DNA from: Perilla frutescens
Lineage: Eukaryota > Streptophyta > Magnoliopsida > Lamiales > Lamiaceae
NCBI GenBank assembly: GCA_026008535.1
Contig: BRKX01000001.1
Location: 70,630,317-70,694,316 of the forward strand
DNA: 64,000 bases
Direction: 5' to 3'
Shown here: piece by piece, positions 11,165-21,835 of the stretch
How the letters are laid out: every line of letters begins with the position of its first letter
Numbering within the stretch: position 1 is the stretch's first letter
Notes under the pieces: model-generated
Databases searched by the model: none
Told to the model about the DNA's origin: nothing
Seen by the model: only the letters and a program-made list of their open reading frames with translations
Program-made: the position numbers and the translations under genes

Positions 11165-13450
11165 ATGCTGTTTAACCGCCTCCGGAAAACCAAATTCGCC
11201 GCCGTGAAAGTCTCCCTCTTCTCCACCCTCAAACACTCACCAACAGAAGTTCAACCTCTCGAAAAATCAGCCCTCCAATCACTAGTCCTCTCCCACTATC
11301 GCCACGGCAAATTCCAGAGCCTCCTCCAAAACGTCGTCGCTTCGCCCTCCCTCCTCCTCACCGCATGCCACAACCTCAGAAAGCATGCCCCCGACACGCT
11401 GCCGCCGCCACCTCTCACTCTCGAATCGGTCTCAACTCACTACTTCTCCCTGCAAGAACTGTCCTTTCAGCTCGCCAAGAACTCCGTCGACGTCGAATCA
11501 TGCTGCATTTCCTTATTTCCGGCGGAATCGCGGAAAGGTAAACCGCTCGTGCTGCCCAATCTGAAGCTTAAAGTTGTACTTGAAGCTGTTAGGATTGTAC
11601 TTGAGGTCATTTACGATGATAGGTTTGTCACATTTTGCTACGGCGGCCGCGCGAATATGGGCCGCCATACCGCGATTAGGTATTTGAAGAACTCCGTGGA
11701 GAATCCTAGTTGGTGGTTTGGTGTTAAATTTGATGATCAGTTGTTTGAATCTAGGCATGTTGATAACTTGTGTTTGATTCTAGGAGAGAAAATTGATGAT
11801 AGTGATTTGCTTGATTTGATAAGAAGGCTGTTCGAGTGCAAAGTAGTTAGTGTCGATTTGGGTGGAGTTTGTATAGGTAGAGGGCTGCCTCAAGAATGTG
11901 CTTTAAGTTCGATCTTGATTAATGTTTACTTGAATGGATTTGACAAGGAAATTCAAGAATTACGCCTGAAAACGAATAGGGAGAATCCGAGGTTTAAGGA
12001 AAACGAGCTTGAGCCGGGGGAAACTGGCTCGAGCTCTGTTTTTCATAAGCCCTTGAAGATTTATGCAGTCCGGTATTTAGATGAGATATTGATTATTACA
12101 TCTGGGACGAAGATGATGACAATAGATTTGAAGAATTCAGTTGTAAGGTTTCTAGAACAGGAGTTGGATTTGAAGGTGGATAGACAGATAACAGTTATTC
12201 ACAGCGCGGTTTCTGAGAAGATTGAGTTTATGGGGATGGAGCTTAGGGCAGTTGCACCTTCAGTTCTTCGACCACCCAAGACAGAGAAGGCAATTAGAGC
12301 GCACAAAAAGCATCTTAGGCAGAAAGAAGTCAGGCTTATGGAGTTGAAAAATGCAAAAGAGAGGAATAGGAAGATGTTGGGGATGAAGTTAATGAGTCAT
12401 GTGTTTAAGAAGTTGAAGCAAAGCAATGGATTCAAATTTGATTTCCAAATTGAGAATGAAGTGAGACAAATTTTTAGCACTTGGTCTGATGAAGTAGTCC
12501 AGGAGTATTTGAGATCCGTGGATGAGCGATGGGAATGGCATCGGATGCTATCCGGTGGGGATTTTCTCTCCTTGAGAAGGATTAGGGATCAATTGCCACG
12601 GGAGCTCGTTGATGCTTATGACAACTTTCAACTACAAGTGGACAAGTATTTGAAGCCTGTGAAAGCCAAGAAGGAACTGGAGGAAGAAGTGAGAAGGCGA
12701 CAAGAAGAGGAAGAAGAAAAATATGCTCGAAGAACAGTTGAGGATTTAACAAGGCGTTGCATCAAAGTTGAGGCACCCGTTGAACTTATACGAAAGGCTG
12801 TCAAAATGGTTGGATTTACAAATCATATGGGCCGTCCAAGGCCTCTCAGTTTACTGATGGTTCTTGAAGATATTGACATTATCAAGTGGTATGCTGGGGT
12901 GGGAAGAAGATGGCTGGATTTCTATTGCTGCTGTCACAACTTCCGCAGTGTTAAGATAGTCATAAGTTATCATCTTAGATTTTCTTGCATCCTAACTTTA
13001 GCAGAAAAGCACGAAGCCACCAAGCTCGCAACTATAAGGCATTTCACGAAGGATTTAAAGGTTTCTGGTGCTGATGGAGCTGAAGAAGTATACTTTCCTT
13101 CAGAAAGGGAGATCAAAATGATGGGAGATAGAAATCTTTGGGATCCCAAGCCTGTCGACGGGGCTATAACAATGGCATTGATCAGATTGGCCTCAGATGA
13201 ACCTCATCACCGATGCACTGCTCATTTTTGCAGCAAGACAGACACGGCGTTTTACAGGATTCATCTACTGCAAAACCATCTCCATGTGAACCCATTAGAT
13301 GAGAAAAAATGGGTTCGTGGAATGGGCGCGATCCACGACAGTCTGCAGAGGAAATGTGCCCCTCTTTGTCCCGACCACATAAGTGAAGTATACATGGGAA
13401 GATTGACTCTGCAAGATCTTGATTGCACTGCTTTTGTAGATGTCGACTGA
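11165..13450 (+). CDS. nMAT3: Nuclear-encoded mitochondrial group II intron maturase (nMAT3/nMAT4 type)
   Basis: An intronless 761-residue protein. The first 25 residues (MLFNRLRKTKFAAVKVSLFS) are basic and Ser-rich without acidic residues, as in a mitochondrial presequence. A reverse-transcriptase-like domain spans about 140-370, with the RT4-like GLPQECALSSILINVYLNG at 240-258 and YLDE (304-307) where active enzymes have YADD. A charged, probably coiled segment lies at about 499-522. Domain X follows at about 530-625 (IIKWYAGVGRRWLDFY). The C-terminus keeps two cysteine pairs (C684/C689 and C731/C735), as in the zinc-binding endonuclease part of group II intron proteins. Family members help splice mitochondrial group II introns, mostly in nad genes; reverse transcription is not expected with YLDE. 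I prefer nMAT3 over nMAT4 because a PMT6/7-type gene is nearby, as I remember in Arabidopsis. Domain content alone cannot separate them. Confidence 0.88.
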   Translation: MLFNRLRKTKFAAVKVSLFSTLKHSPTEVQPLEKSALQSLVLSHYRHGKFQSLLQNVVASPSLLLTACHNLRKHAPDTLPPPPLTLESVSTHYFSLQELSFQLAKNSVDVESCCISLFPAESRKGKPLVLPNLKLKVVLEAVRIVLEVIYDDRFVTFCYGGRANMGRHTAIRYLKNSVENPSWWFGVKFDDQLFESRHVDNLCLILGEKIDDSDLLDLIRRLFECKVVSVDLGGVCIGRGLPQECALSSILINVYLNGFDKEIQELRLKTNRENPRFKENELEPGETGSSSVFHKPLKIYAVRYLDEILIITSGTKMMTIDLKNSVVRFLEQELDLKVDRQITVIHSAVSEKIEFMGMELRAVAPSVLRPPKTEKAIRAHKKHLRQKEVRLMELKNAKERNRKMLGMKLMSHVFKKLKQSNGFKFDFQIENEVRQIFSTWSDEVVQEYLRSVDERWEWHRMLSGGDFLSLRRIRDQLPRELVDAYDNFQLQVDKYLKPVKAKKELEEEVRRRQEEEEEKYARRTVEDLTRRCIKVEAPVELIRKAVKMVGFTNHMGRPRPLSLLMVLEDIDIIKWYAGVGRRWLDFYCCCHNFRSVKIVISYHLRFSCILTLAEKHEATKLATIRHFTKDLKVSGADGAEEVYFPSEREIKMMGDRNLWDPKPVDGAITMALIRLASDEPHHRCTAHFCSKTDTAFYRIHLLQNHLHVNPLDEKKWVRGMGAIHDSLQRKCAPLCPDHISEVYMGRLTLQDLDCTAFVDVD

Positions 13451-14043
13451 TCCTTGTATATGGTCTATTGTTTTATTGATTCTTCTTGGTTGTATAACTG
13501 ATAGTTAAAAGTTGTATAACGATTTATATGTTTATTTGCTTGCATCATTTTGTACAAGTCATGAAACTGGAAAGATATACGATCTGAATCGAAAAAAAAG
13601 ATTTGGAGTCTGTCAGACAGCTGCCTAGCCCATCCCGGCTAGAAGTTGAGCCGAGAACGATCCTCTACTGCACAAGTGGCCCAAGGGGCACAGTGCTGTT
13701 AATCACGCTCTGGCCAGGCAGCAGTCATGGTTCATCCACCAGACTTGGTTTCTTGTCTCCTTAGAAATCAAGGATACAGAGGTACGAATACTATAGAACA
13801 GATCCTGTTCAAGTAAGGTCGTGACCTTCCTTCTCTGGGAACACTCTTAACTAGCTGTAGTTTCGTTTGCAATAATTCGATGTGGGATATGAACTTTTCT
13901 ATTCAAAGATTCTCAAATTATATACATACAGCCAACGAGACCCCTGAGAATATGAATGAAATACACATTGAAACTACATAGTTTTGGTAGTGAGACATGG
14001 ATCGAGGACTAGAGGATTCCATCCATTCGTAGCGCATATTTGC
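13451..14043. other. Spacer between convergent nMAT and NLR genes
   Basis: Holds the 3' ends of two convergent genes. Positions 13600-13860 are clearly less AT-rich than most intergenic DNA here (for example CCCATCCCGGCTAG and GGCCCAAGGGGCACAG), but no ORF or known RNA gene is recognisable. It could be 3' UTR or an unannotated non-coding transcript. Confidence 0.4.
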
Positions 14044-16539
14044 TTATTGAATATGAAGTTTAGGACAGCCACTGATATGCACCTTCCTAACATGACTATG
14101 TATCAACTCTGGAAGCTTGACTAAATTAGGACAATCCTCAACATATAGTCTTTGAAGCAAAGTGAAGCTCACAACCCACTCTGGTAATGCTGCAAATCTA
14201 GCACAGTTTGCAATTCGGAGAAATTTCAAGGTTCTTGCCACATTCTGTGTAAGCCCCTCAGGAAGATTGATCAGCTTAGGCAGCCCCATCAAGAGCAATG
14301 ACTGCAGGCACGTCAGCCCTTGCACCGCATCTCCCTCACCAAAATTGAGCTCTTCGCAGTTCCAAATCCACAACTTCTCAAGAGAAACCAGACACTTGAG
14401 ACTATCTGGAAGAGTAACTAATCTTGGGCAGTCATAAATACGTAATACTCGAATGGAATTGAGGTTTTCAAGCCCTGATGGTAACTGCACAAAGTCACAG
14501 TTATAGAGCAGCAAGAACTGGAGAGAGCTGAAGCTGTGGTAACTTTTCTTTCCTAAAGAAATCTTCTGGCAAGTCAGGTACACAGTTCTGATGTTGATCA
14601 GATGCAGAAGTTTCTTAGGTAGATCTCGAAGGTTTTCACAGTTGATGAGGTTCAATGTCTGAAGATTCACGAGCTTGCAGAACGACGTTGGAAGAGACTT
14701 GAGGTTGCTGCTCTGGCTGAGATCAAGATACCTTAATCTTTTCAAGTTGCCAATGGAGCTTGGCAGCTCTTCAAGCTGCAGGGAGATCAAGATCAAGATG
14801 CGCAGGCGTCTGAAACTCGTTGCAATGGCATGAATGGATGCCTTTTCAAGAGGCTTAATCTTGAATGCACACCTAAAAGACCTCACATTTCTCAATTTGA
14901 GCAATGCTTTAGGCACTTCTTTTCCTGGCTGATCTTCATCTCGAAGGAAGATGTGTCGAACTCTATCAGAGACGACGTTCTTACCATCATACTTCTTGAG
15001 GTACTCGTGTCCTGCCACAGACTGTGCAAGGTCGTGGACGAGGCTGTGGATCTTACAAGCCAATATCTCCCCATCAAACGCTTCCACCACTTCTTGAAAG
15101 CAGAATCTTGACAGCAACTCGTTGAAGTAGTGATTCCCGACATCTTCAAGCTGCCTACACACGCTGTCTGAACGCACCAAACCTTGAGCAATCCAAAGGC
15201 TGATGAGCACCTCTCTTGGAATCTGAACACCCTTTGGCAGCATGGAGCAATACGCGAAGCATTGCCTCAAATGGGAAGGCAATTGCTCGTAGCTTAGCTT
15301 AAGGATAGGCAGAATGTCGCACTGCTTCTGATCAATCTCCCATATATCATTGTTCTTGATACGTAGCCATTCTTGCTCATCCGAGTTCATATACAGCAAG
15401 CTCCCCAACGTCTTGACAGCAAGTGGAACGCCTCCACACTTGTTCACGATCTCCCTCCCGATTGCCACCAGATTAGGAGGCCGATCACAACCTTCTCTGA
15501 AAGCACATTTTAGAAACAAAGATAAGCAATCCTCATCGGAGAGGCCAGTTAAATCATAAGGCTCCCTAGTGCTAGTAGCCACAGCTACACCCTTGCTTCG
15601 AGTTGTGACAATGATCTTACTTCCCGAGCTGCAATTCATCAGCAACTCCCTCAAATCCAACCACTCAATCCGATCCTTGTTCCACACATCGTCCAACACG
15701 AGCAAATACCTCGTACCATTCAAAACATCAGCCAATCGACACTGCATCTGGTCCATATCAAGATGGCCGAAGCTCTCACCAGTGGCAGATTGCAGGATTT
15801 TCTCAACAATTTTGCCTACACTGAAATCTTCAGACACAGAAGAAACCCACAATCGAAGATCAAATCTTTCAATCACTCGTTCATCATTATAAGCCAACTT
15901 AACAACAGTAGTCTTTCCAAGGCCTCCTATCCCAACTATAGGAATAACAGAAACATGATCATCATCATCGTTCGAGCTCAGGAGCAGCTGCACTATGTTT
16001 TCTTTATCATTATCTCTACCAATGATGTCTGAAGCTCTTACATAAGAGTGAGATTGCTCCCTTACCTTATTATCCATAGAAATCAAATGTATTTTCTCAG
16101 TGAAATGAAACTTGCTCCTATCAGCTGCAATCTCATCTAGTCTCAGCCTCAAACCTCTAATTCTATAACCTACCTTGAATCTAAACACAACAAAATTCGA
16201 GCTCGAGAAGAATCTTGTTACCTTTTTGAACATCAAAATCCCATTGCAGATCTCCATATTCTTCTGAAGAAGTACTCGTGTGGATATGGTCAGATCATCC
16301 AGCAAATCATCGATGTCCGTAACAGCAACCTTAAGCTTCTCGAGCCAATCTCGGACCTCATGATTCTTGGACTGCTGCTCCTCTGCATCCAAGATTACTG
16401 CTTTAATGGTGGATAAAGTGTTTTGGAGTTTCCTTATCTCGGATTTAACGTTCCAAGCTGGACTAATCTGCTCCGCAGCAAGAGAGGAGAGTTTGGACAG
16501 AGCACTTTCTGTGATGTTGAACAAGAATGTTTCTGCCAT
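14044..16539 (-). CDS. CC-NBS-LRR disease resistance protein (RGA-like NLR)
   Basis: Intronless. I start at MAETFLFNITES, five codons inside the longest frame, because MAE-plus-hydrophobic is the usual N-terminus of RGA-type NLRs. Numbering here follows the 836-residue frame. The Rx-type coiled coil spans 6-120 (EDVID-like DIDDLLDDL). The NB-ARC has P-loop GIGGLGKTT (208-216), kinase 2 LLVLDDVW (284-291), RNBS-B GSKIIVTTR (311-319), GLPL as CGGVPLAV (373-380) and RNBS-D CFAYCSMLP (432-440). The usual MHD motif is IHS (502-504). The LRRs run from about 580 to the end. NLRs detect pathogen effectors and trigger immune cell death; the nucleotide motifs look intact. The LRR region is short for an RGA protein. 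The gene lies between the maturase and a hAT element and has no NLR neighbour in the window. Confidence 0.93.
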   Translation of the reverse strand: MAETFLFNITESALSKLSSLAAEQISPAWNVKSEIRKLQNTLSTIKAVILDAEEQQSKNHEVRDWLEKLKVAVTDIDDLLDDLTISTRVLLQKNMEICNGILMFKKVTRFFSSSNFVVFRFKVGYRIRGLRLRLDEIAADRSKFHFTEKIHLISMDNKVREQSHSYVRASDIIGRDNDKENIVQLLLSSNDDDDHVSVIPIVGIGGLGKTTVVKLAYNDERVIERFDLRLWVSSVSEDFSVGKIVEKILQSATGESFGHLDMDQMQCRLADVLNGTRYLLVLDDVWNKDRIEWLDLRELLMNCSSGSKIIVTTRSKGVAVATSTREPYDLTGLSDEDCLSLFLKCAFREGCDRPPNLVAIGREIVNKCGGVPLAVKTLGSLLYMNSDEQEWLRIKNNDIWEIDQKQCDILPILKLSYEQLPSHLRQCFAYCSMLPKGVQIPREVLISLWIAQGLVRSDSVCRQLEDVGNHYFNELLSRFCFQEVVEAFDGEILACKIHSLVHDLAQSVAGHEYLKKYDGKNVVSDRVRHIFLRDEDQPGKEVPKALLKLRNVRSFRCAFKIKPLEKASIHAIATSFRRLRILILISLQLEELPSSIGNLKRLRYLDLSQSSNLKSLPTSFCKLVNLQTLNLINCENLRDLPKKLLHLINIRTVYLTCQKISLGKKSYHSFSSLQFLLLYNCDFVQLPSGLENLNSIRVLRIYDCPRLVTLPDSLKCLVSLEKLWIWNCEELNFGEGDAVQGLTCLQSLLLMGLPKLINLPEGLTQNVARTLKFLRIANCARFAALPEWVVSFTLLQRLYVEDCPNLVKLPELIHSHVRKVHISGCPKLHIQ

Positions 16540-16977
16540 GTTCGTCGATATCAAAGAATTTTTTATGCGAGTTCATGAAAAAAAAAAAGAAACAAAAGGA
16601 AAAAAGATTCAAGAGAAAGTGATCATAATGTTGATTGATTGAATTATAATAAGAGAGAGAAACTTTGAGTGGACTAGGGAACTTGATTTGTTTACGTTGA
16701 CTTGAGCAATACAAAATGCCGTTCGGCCTCCTTAATATATCTCAAAATTTCATATAAAAAATCGTCACGTTAACACTATGCATACACTCATGGCCGTCTC
16801 AATTATTTTATAGTTCATGTGCAAATAATAAAAATTAGATCCTAAAATAAAAAAAAATGTTATAATTTTTATAATTATAGTAATATTATTAGAAACACTA
16901 AAAATTCAAAATATTGTATTCATAGTGTTGATAATTTTCTCAATACAACCTTAAGCAAATATGAGTTTTCTGCAATT

Positions 16978-17384
16978 TTACATAAAAAGTGATACTTTTC
17001 TAGTACTCTTTGAAGCAAATTCATCTATTAAATCTTCATATTCAATCTTTTTCAAAATATCATTTTCTATAGCTATCACCGCCAATCCATTAAGTCTTTC
17101 TTGTGACATAGTCGAACGTATATATGACTTCAACAACTTCAATTTTGAAAAGCTTCTTTCTGCAGATGCAACACTAACAGGAATAGTCAATAAAATTCTA
17201 TATGCGATAATTATATTAGGAAAACAATCTAAACCTTTCAAAAACTTCAAAATATCAAGGGGTCCTATATTATCTTCAGTCAATATTTCTCTAAGTAATG
17301 TTAACTCCACAAATAACTCATTTCCATCAACATCAGAGTGCTCATTATGTTTAAGTGTATTTTCAAAATGAATACAATAAGACT
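16978..17384 (-). pseudogene. hAT transposase C-terminal dimerisation domain (fragment)
   Basis: The frame shows the hATC signature: FPNIIIAYRILLTIPVSVAS, then AERSFSKLKLLKSYIRSTMS and QERLNGLAVIAIE. In hAT transposases this domain makes the dimer. The reading frame continues on the far side of the LTR insertion (minus strand from about 20790 to 20707, including FDFLF and LRSLDDMSLK), so the retroelement broke an open frame. The N-terminal zinc finger and most of the catalytic core are absent. Not expected to be functional. Confidence 0.85.
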
Positions 17385-17992
17385 TGTCACGACCCCAAAT
17401 TAATATCTGATTAATATGAAGTGTGACTGACACGACTCGATCCCAATGAAGGGTGGATCAAGGCGCGAACTGGAAATAATTAAATAAAGGGATGAACTAC
17501 TGTATTCCAGGAACGATATTTGCTGTGAACTCAAATTATGGACTGACTTTCATTTCTCAAAATATAACCGAATAAATATAGATACCTCAGAATAACAAAA
17601 AGGTATTAGCGAGTTCAAGACATACTGAAGACTTGACTCGATTAGACTTAATTAGCGGAAGCAATATAACATAACAAAATACAGGAATTATTTTGAGTCA
17701 TGTACAAAACAACTTTCTTTCTCAGCACTTCACCCTGCACCATCAACACTCAACCTGCACATTTAAAAACAAACATGCAGGGCTGAGTACAAGTATACTC
17801 AGTGAACACATTGCCAAAAATATCATAATATATCTGATATTATGAACTTTTTTAAAACCTATTTTATTGTCATGCATCCGAGTAAACACACAGGGGTTTT
17901 ATTTGAAAAGGCCCTATGTTTTACTAAATCATTTTCTGTCTTTGCGTACGCCTTTCTGTTGTATGATCATCCATATCCGAACTGAGTGCCAA

Positions 17993-18167
17993 GGAATAGC
18001 TCCGCTTAAGCCTTTTCCGCACACGTCGAGGAATAGCTCCGCTAAAGCCTTTTCCACGAATACATATCTGAACTAAACTCCGAGGAATAGCTCCGCTTAA
18101 GCCTTTTCCACGGACGTTTAGAACCGTCGATGTCTTAGTCAGGAATAGCTCCGCTCAGCCTTTCCCT
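17993..18167. repeat. Four short repeats AGGAATAGCTCCGC inside the solo LTR
   Basis: The block AGGAATAGCTCCGCTTAAGC followed by CTTTTCC recurs at about 17993, 18029, 18083 and 18141 with spacers of 36-58 bp. It is a local amplification within the LTR, with no open frame associated. Confidence 0.75.
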
Positions 18168-18779
18168 CTTCCTAATATCACCGACCTTAAGTGTACACTA
18201 ACCTCGGTTAACACGCTAAGTTAGCGCGAGGCCCGATCGATTTAAGAGTTAGAAAGCCCCTTGCGAGCTAACTAAATACAGATAAGGATATCATACAAAA
18301 TAAAACATTTTGTGCATGACAATAACTTATTTGCATCAGAAATAAATAACTTCAGGTGAGTAAAAACTCAACATTATTTGGACTAAGAGTCCGTTGAAAA
18401 GAAAGCCCACCTTTCATCAATGTTTTAATACTTGAACTGCAGCTGCTAGTTCCTCACTGGTCTTATCCCTTGCGGATCTGCTAGCCTTCAATATATAAAA
18501 ATATACTTAGCATGTTGATCCTAAATCTGACAGGACTCAACACGACACGAAGGCCTATTTGGGTCTAGTATCCGTTCTAAATTTTCTCTTAGCTTAAGGA
18601 TTAATCTCAACCCTAGCTTTTAAACATCTTACAACACACATCATCATCATTTAAGGTATCAAAAATACCTTAACATCATCACAACTAGATTCTAGGAACA
18701 AAGTCATCACTAAGTTCGTAGACTAAACGACGTTTTGCACAATGTCTATCTTTGAAAAATTTTCTGTTTTGACTCACTA

Positions 18780-19490
18780 AGGTGCAGGGAACAAGACATA
18801 TACCGTTAGAAATCCACGGAAGTCTAGTTTCCAGAAAAATTGACGGTGACTCCAGATGATAACTAACGAAAAAGTTATGACCGATCGACTAGAAGGTGGC
18901 AGAACTGCCAGAATTTCTGAAAACGAACTCGTGACCAGACTTTGAAGATTTTTCACGATCGATTCAGGAAGAGTTACGGACTGAGAAATATACCATTAGA
19001 AAGCCACAGAAGTCTAGAATTTTAAAAAATTTACAGTGGCTCATGATGATAACAAATGAAACGGATATACCCGTTTTACTGAAAGGTGGCAGAACTGCCA
19101 TCACTTCCTGAAAACAGAAACATGACCCAACTTCACCGATTTTTCACAATTGACTCAGGATGAATTATGAACAGAGACACATATCATTGGAAAGCCACTT
19201 AAGTCTAGTTTACGGAAAAATTTACGGTGGCTCGAGATGATAACTAACGGAAAAGTTATACCCGATTCACTAGAAGGTGGCAGAACCACCACGAATTTCC
19301 AAAATAGACATATGACCTGACTTTGCTGATTTCTCACAGTTGACTCAGGAAGAACTAGAGACTGAGACCTATACCATTGGAAAGCCATTTAAGTCTAGTT
19401 TCCGGTAAAATTTACGGTGACTCAATACGACGTCTAATGAGGAAGTTATGCTCGTTTTACCGAAGGGTGGCAAAACTGCAGACCCGCGCG
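18780..19490. repeat. Four tandem ~190-bp repeats inside the solo LTR
   Basis: The marker GGTGGC recurs at 18895, 19085, 19276 and 19466 (periods 190, 191, 190), each time preceded by a GGAAAGCCA...AAGTCTAG block, or a relative of it, and a GATAAC or similar segment. The copies are clearly diverged. Tandem arrays of this kind occur in long plant LTRs. Confidence 0.8.
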
Positions 19491-19858
19491 CGCGAATGCG
19501 CGAACTCAACCCAAACTTCACAACCGCCATGAACTCGACACACAAGATTTCAATTCATCAAAACATATATAAAAAACTCAACTAAATATGCTTGTACATA
19601 AACAACTCATTTCTAAATCATCAAACATCATTTGAACTACCAAAATCCACACATGTACTTTTTAAGCTTAAATATATCGATATTTTTCGAAAATACCTGT
19701 AAACAACAACGGAGAGAAGCTTTAGAAGGTTGAAGATGGTTGGATCGAGCTTTGATTATGGATGCAACTTCTACTTTCCTTCTCTCTTGCTTCGAAAACA
19801 ATGGAGGTGAATGTTCTTGGTGCTCCCCCTCTAAAACTTTCCACAAGATGAAGATGGA

Positions 19859-19916
19859 ATGAAGAAGAAGAAGAAGAAGAAGAAGAAGAAGAAGAAGAAG
19901 GAAGAAGAAGAAAAAG
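19859..19916 (+). repeat. (GAA)n microsatellite within the solo LTR
   Basis: About 19 GAA units with a few interruptions. It produces long poly-Lys or poly-Glu frames on the plus strand and Ser/Phe/Leu-rich frames on the minus strand, none of them genuine. Confidence 0.8.
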
Positions 19917-21086
19917 AAGGAGGAGAAGGAAATGCAGCTGCCTTTATCTCTCTCTTCTCTCCAAAATGTGTGCAAGAAAAGTGGAGAGGAATGGCTTGGC
20001 TATCACTATATAATTCTATACAATACAATCTATCCACTTTGCTATTTTGGTTGACTTGGGGATAAAGTGGACGTGGGAGTGGCATGGGAGAGGTGAGGGG
20101 AGAGGTATGGCCTCCCATGCCTTGGGAGTTGACTAAGAAAATACCCGGTTTAAATACCGGTTATTCGGTTATTGTGATATTTTCCGTCTCCGGAAAAATC
20201 CCGAATTAAACCGATATTGCTAAAATAATTCACTTACTTTAAAACAATAGTTATTTGAAATTATTAATTTTTAAAACACTGCTTTAAAATACTGGTTTTA
20301 AATCCTCAACAATTAAAACGTCCGAATTAGAGAATATCTAATTCTCTCGGCTTTTAAATCACCCTGTTTAAATTATCTGAATTTAAATACTAATGACTAG
20401 AGAATATCTAATTCTCCTAGTCCTAAAAATATTTATCGGAATATCTAATTCACGATAAACACACACCGCAAATTTAAAAGAATAGGAATTGAATTTATCT
20501 GAAATTACAATTTCGACTTTCCATAACTAAAAAGAGGATTAAACCCTAACTGAAATAATTAATTCACCTATGGGAATTAATTGATCTTGAATTCCATAGA
20601 ACTTAACGGATACTTTCGACCCTAATCTGACTGGAAATTACTATACTAAATAGTAATTGCAACAGTTTACTGCAATTAAGCAGTAATTAATTTACGGGGT
20701 ATTACAAGACTTCAAACTCATATCATCTAATGACCGCAACTTGTTAGAAGTAAACAAAAAATCAAATATTTTTCATAAAATATTTTGATATGAGAATGAG
20801 ATTATGAGTATCTATCTCATAAAAAGATTAGAAGCTCTTTTATTGGGAAAAATCAAACGGTAATTAAAAGAGAATAATTATGAATGAAGATGAAAAGTTG
20901 GGAAATTGAAGAGGAATAATATTTGTGTTGGAAGTTGAAACTTGGAAATTCCAATACTTGTATTAGGTATTAGAAGAGAATAGAGATAATTTATTTTTTA
21001 AAATAAATAAATAAGGTATATTAAATAGATTTTTTTTAGGCCTTGTGCGAAGAAGGCACACTTTGCAACCCTCCTAGACGGGCTTG

Positions 21087-21835
21087 CATACACTTTTGGT
21101 GGTCATTTTGATAAAGCTCAGTTAGTCGGTATAAAAATAGTTTACAAAAATCAAAATTTAGTAGGCTAAAATTATGAAACCTTGTTTATTACTTATTTTA
21201 TTTTCATATAAATTTTAATAATTGTTTGAACTGTCACATAGAAAAATAATAATAAGATATGAAAAATCCAATATGATTTATATTTATTTTTAATTATTTA
21301 AAATATGTTTGTGTATTAGAAATGTCTATTTTAATTTTTTAAACAATGTGTACATGTTGTGCTTTATTTAATTCTATTATAAATAATTTTTGTACAATCT
21401 CTATATTTTTAGAACTTCATATAAAGATCGATTCTTTAAGATAATTCATTTCTTCAATCGGAAAAAAATCTTATTACTCAGTATGAAATGAGCAAATAAT
21501 TCAAAAACTCCCTCCAAATGAGCTCAACCATGTCTTAATAATTGTTGTAACTATTTTTCCTTTTATATATTTTGGTTTCACTTTCTGCAATGGAATTAGT
21601 TATTTAATATTCTTTTTTTAAAGAAATTATTATTATCAATTTTTTTTTTTTTTTGAGGGACTGAGTGCTGCTGAATTGGCAAATAATTTCAAGAATTTGG
21701 GGAAAAAAGGTTTAGATAGGAAAAAGTGGGAAAAATTAATTTTAACGGAATTAGAATCCTTGATTTGGGAAAAAGTGGGAAAAATTAATGAAGCGTGTTC
21801 TGATTTTATTGTCTGCACCGACGTGAACATCAAGA
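21087..21835. other. AT-rich promoter region of the PMT gene
   Basis: No gene. Near 21700-21790 the words GGGAAAAAGTGGGAAAAATTAA occur twice (period about 57 bp), producing two meaningless opposite-strand frames. The stretch ends in the presumed transcription start area of the methyltransferase. Confidence 0.5.

Larger units (their letters stand above)
17385..20706. mobile_element. 3.3-kb solo LTR of an LTR retrotransposon
   Basis: Starts TGTCACGACCCC and ends GGGGTATTACA (TG...CA), with a perfect 5-bp duplication AGACT at 17380-17384 and 20707-20711. No second LTR, polypurine tract, primer-binding site or retroviral-type ORF is present, so this is a single LTR left after LTR-LTR recombination. 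The length and complex internal repeats suggest a Ty3/gypsy element with very long LTRs, but the superfamily is not proven without coding sequence. ORFs inside it, including the poly-Lys/Glu frames over the GAA run, are not genes. Confidence 0.85.
16789..21086 (-). mobile_element. hAT transposon relic split by a nested solo LTR
   Basis: The ends are inverted (CATGGCCGTC on the left, CAAGCCCGTC from the right end on the minus strand), and CATACACT flanks both sides (16781-16788 and 21087-21094), a perfect 8-bp target duplication. On the minus strand the element encodes the C-terminal part of a hAT transposase. A 3322-bp solo LTR with its own 5-bp duplication interrupts it. Without the LTR and one duplication the element is 971 bp, very close to the 977-bp relative at 32582-33558. 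Both are too short for a full transposase, so they look like internally deleted members of one family. Confidence 0.85.

Noticed and set aside
11513..11758. 81-codon minus-strand frame across the maturase gene
   Set aside because: Shadow of the well-supported maturase coding strand.
15350..15892. Plus-strand frames of 69 and 107 codons across the NLR gene
   Set aside because: Antisense shadows of the NB-ARC coding region.
19637..20118. Ser/Phe/Leu-rich and Lys-rich frames of 68-112 codons
   Set aside because: Generated by the (GAA)n microsatellite inside the solo LTR.
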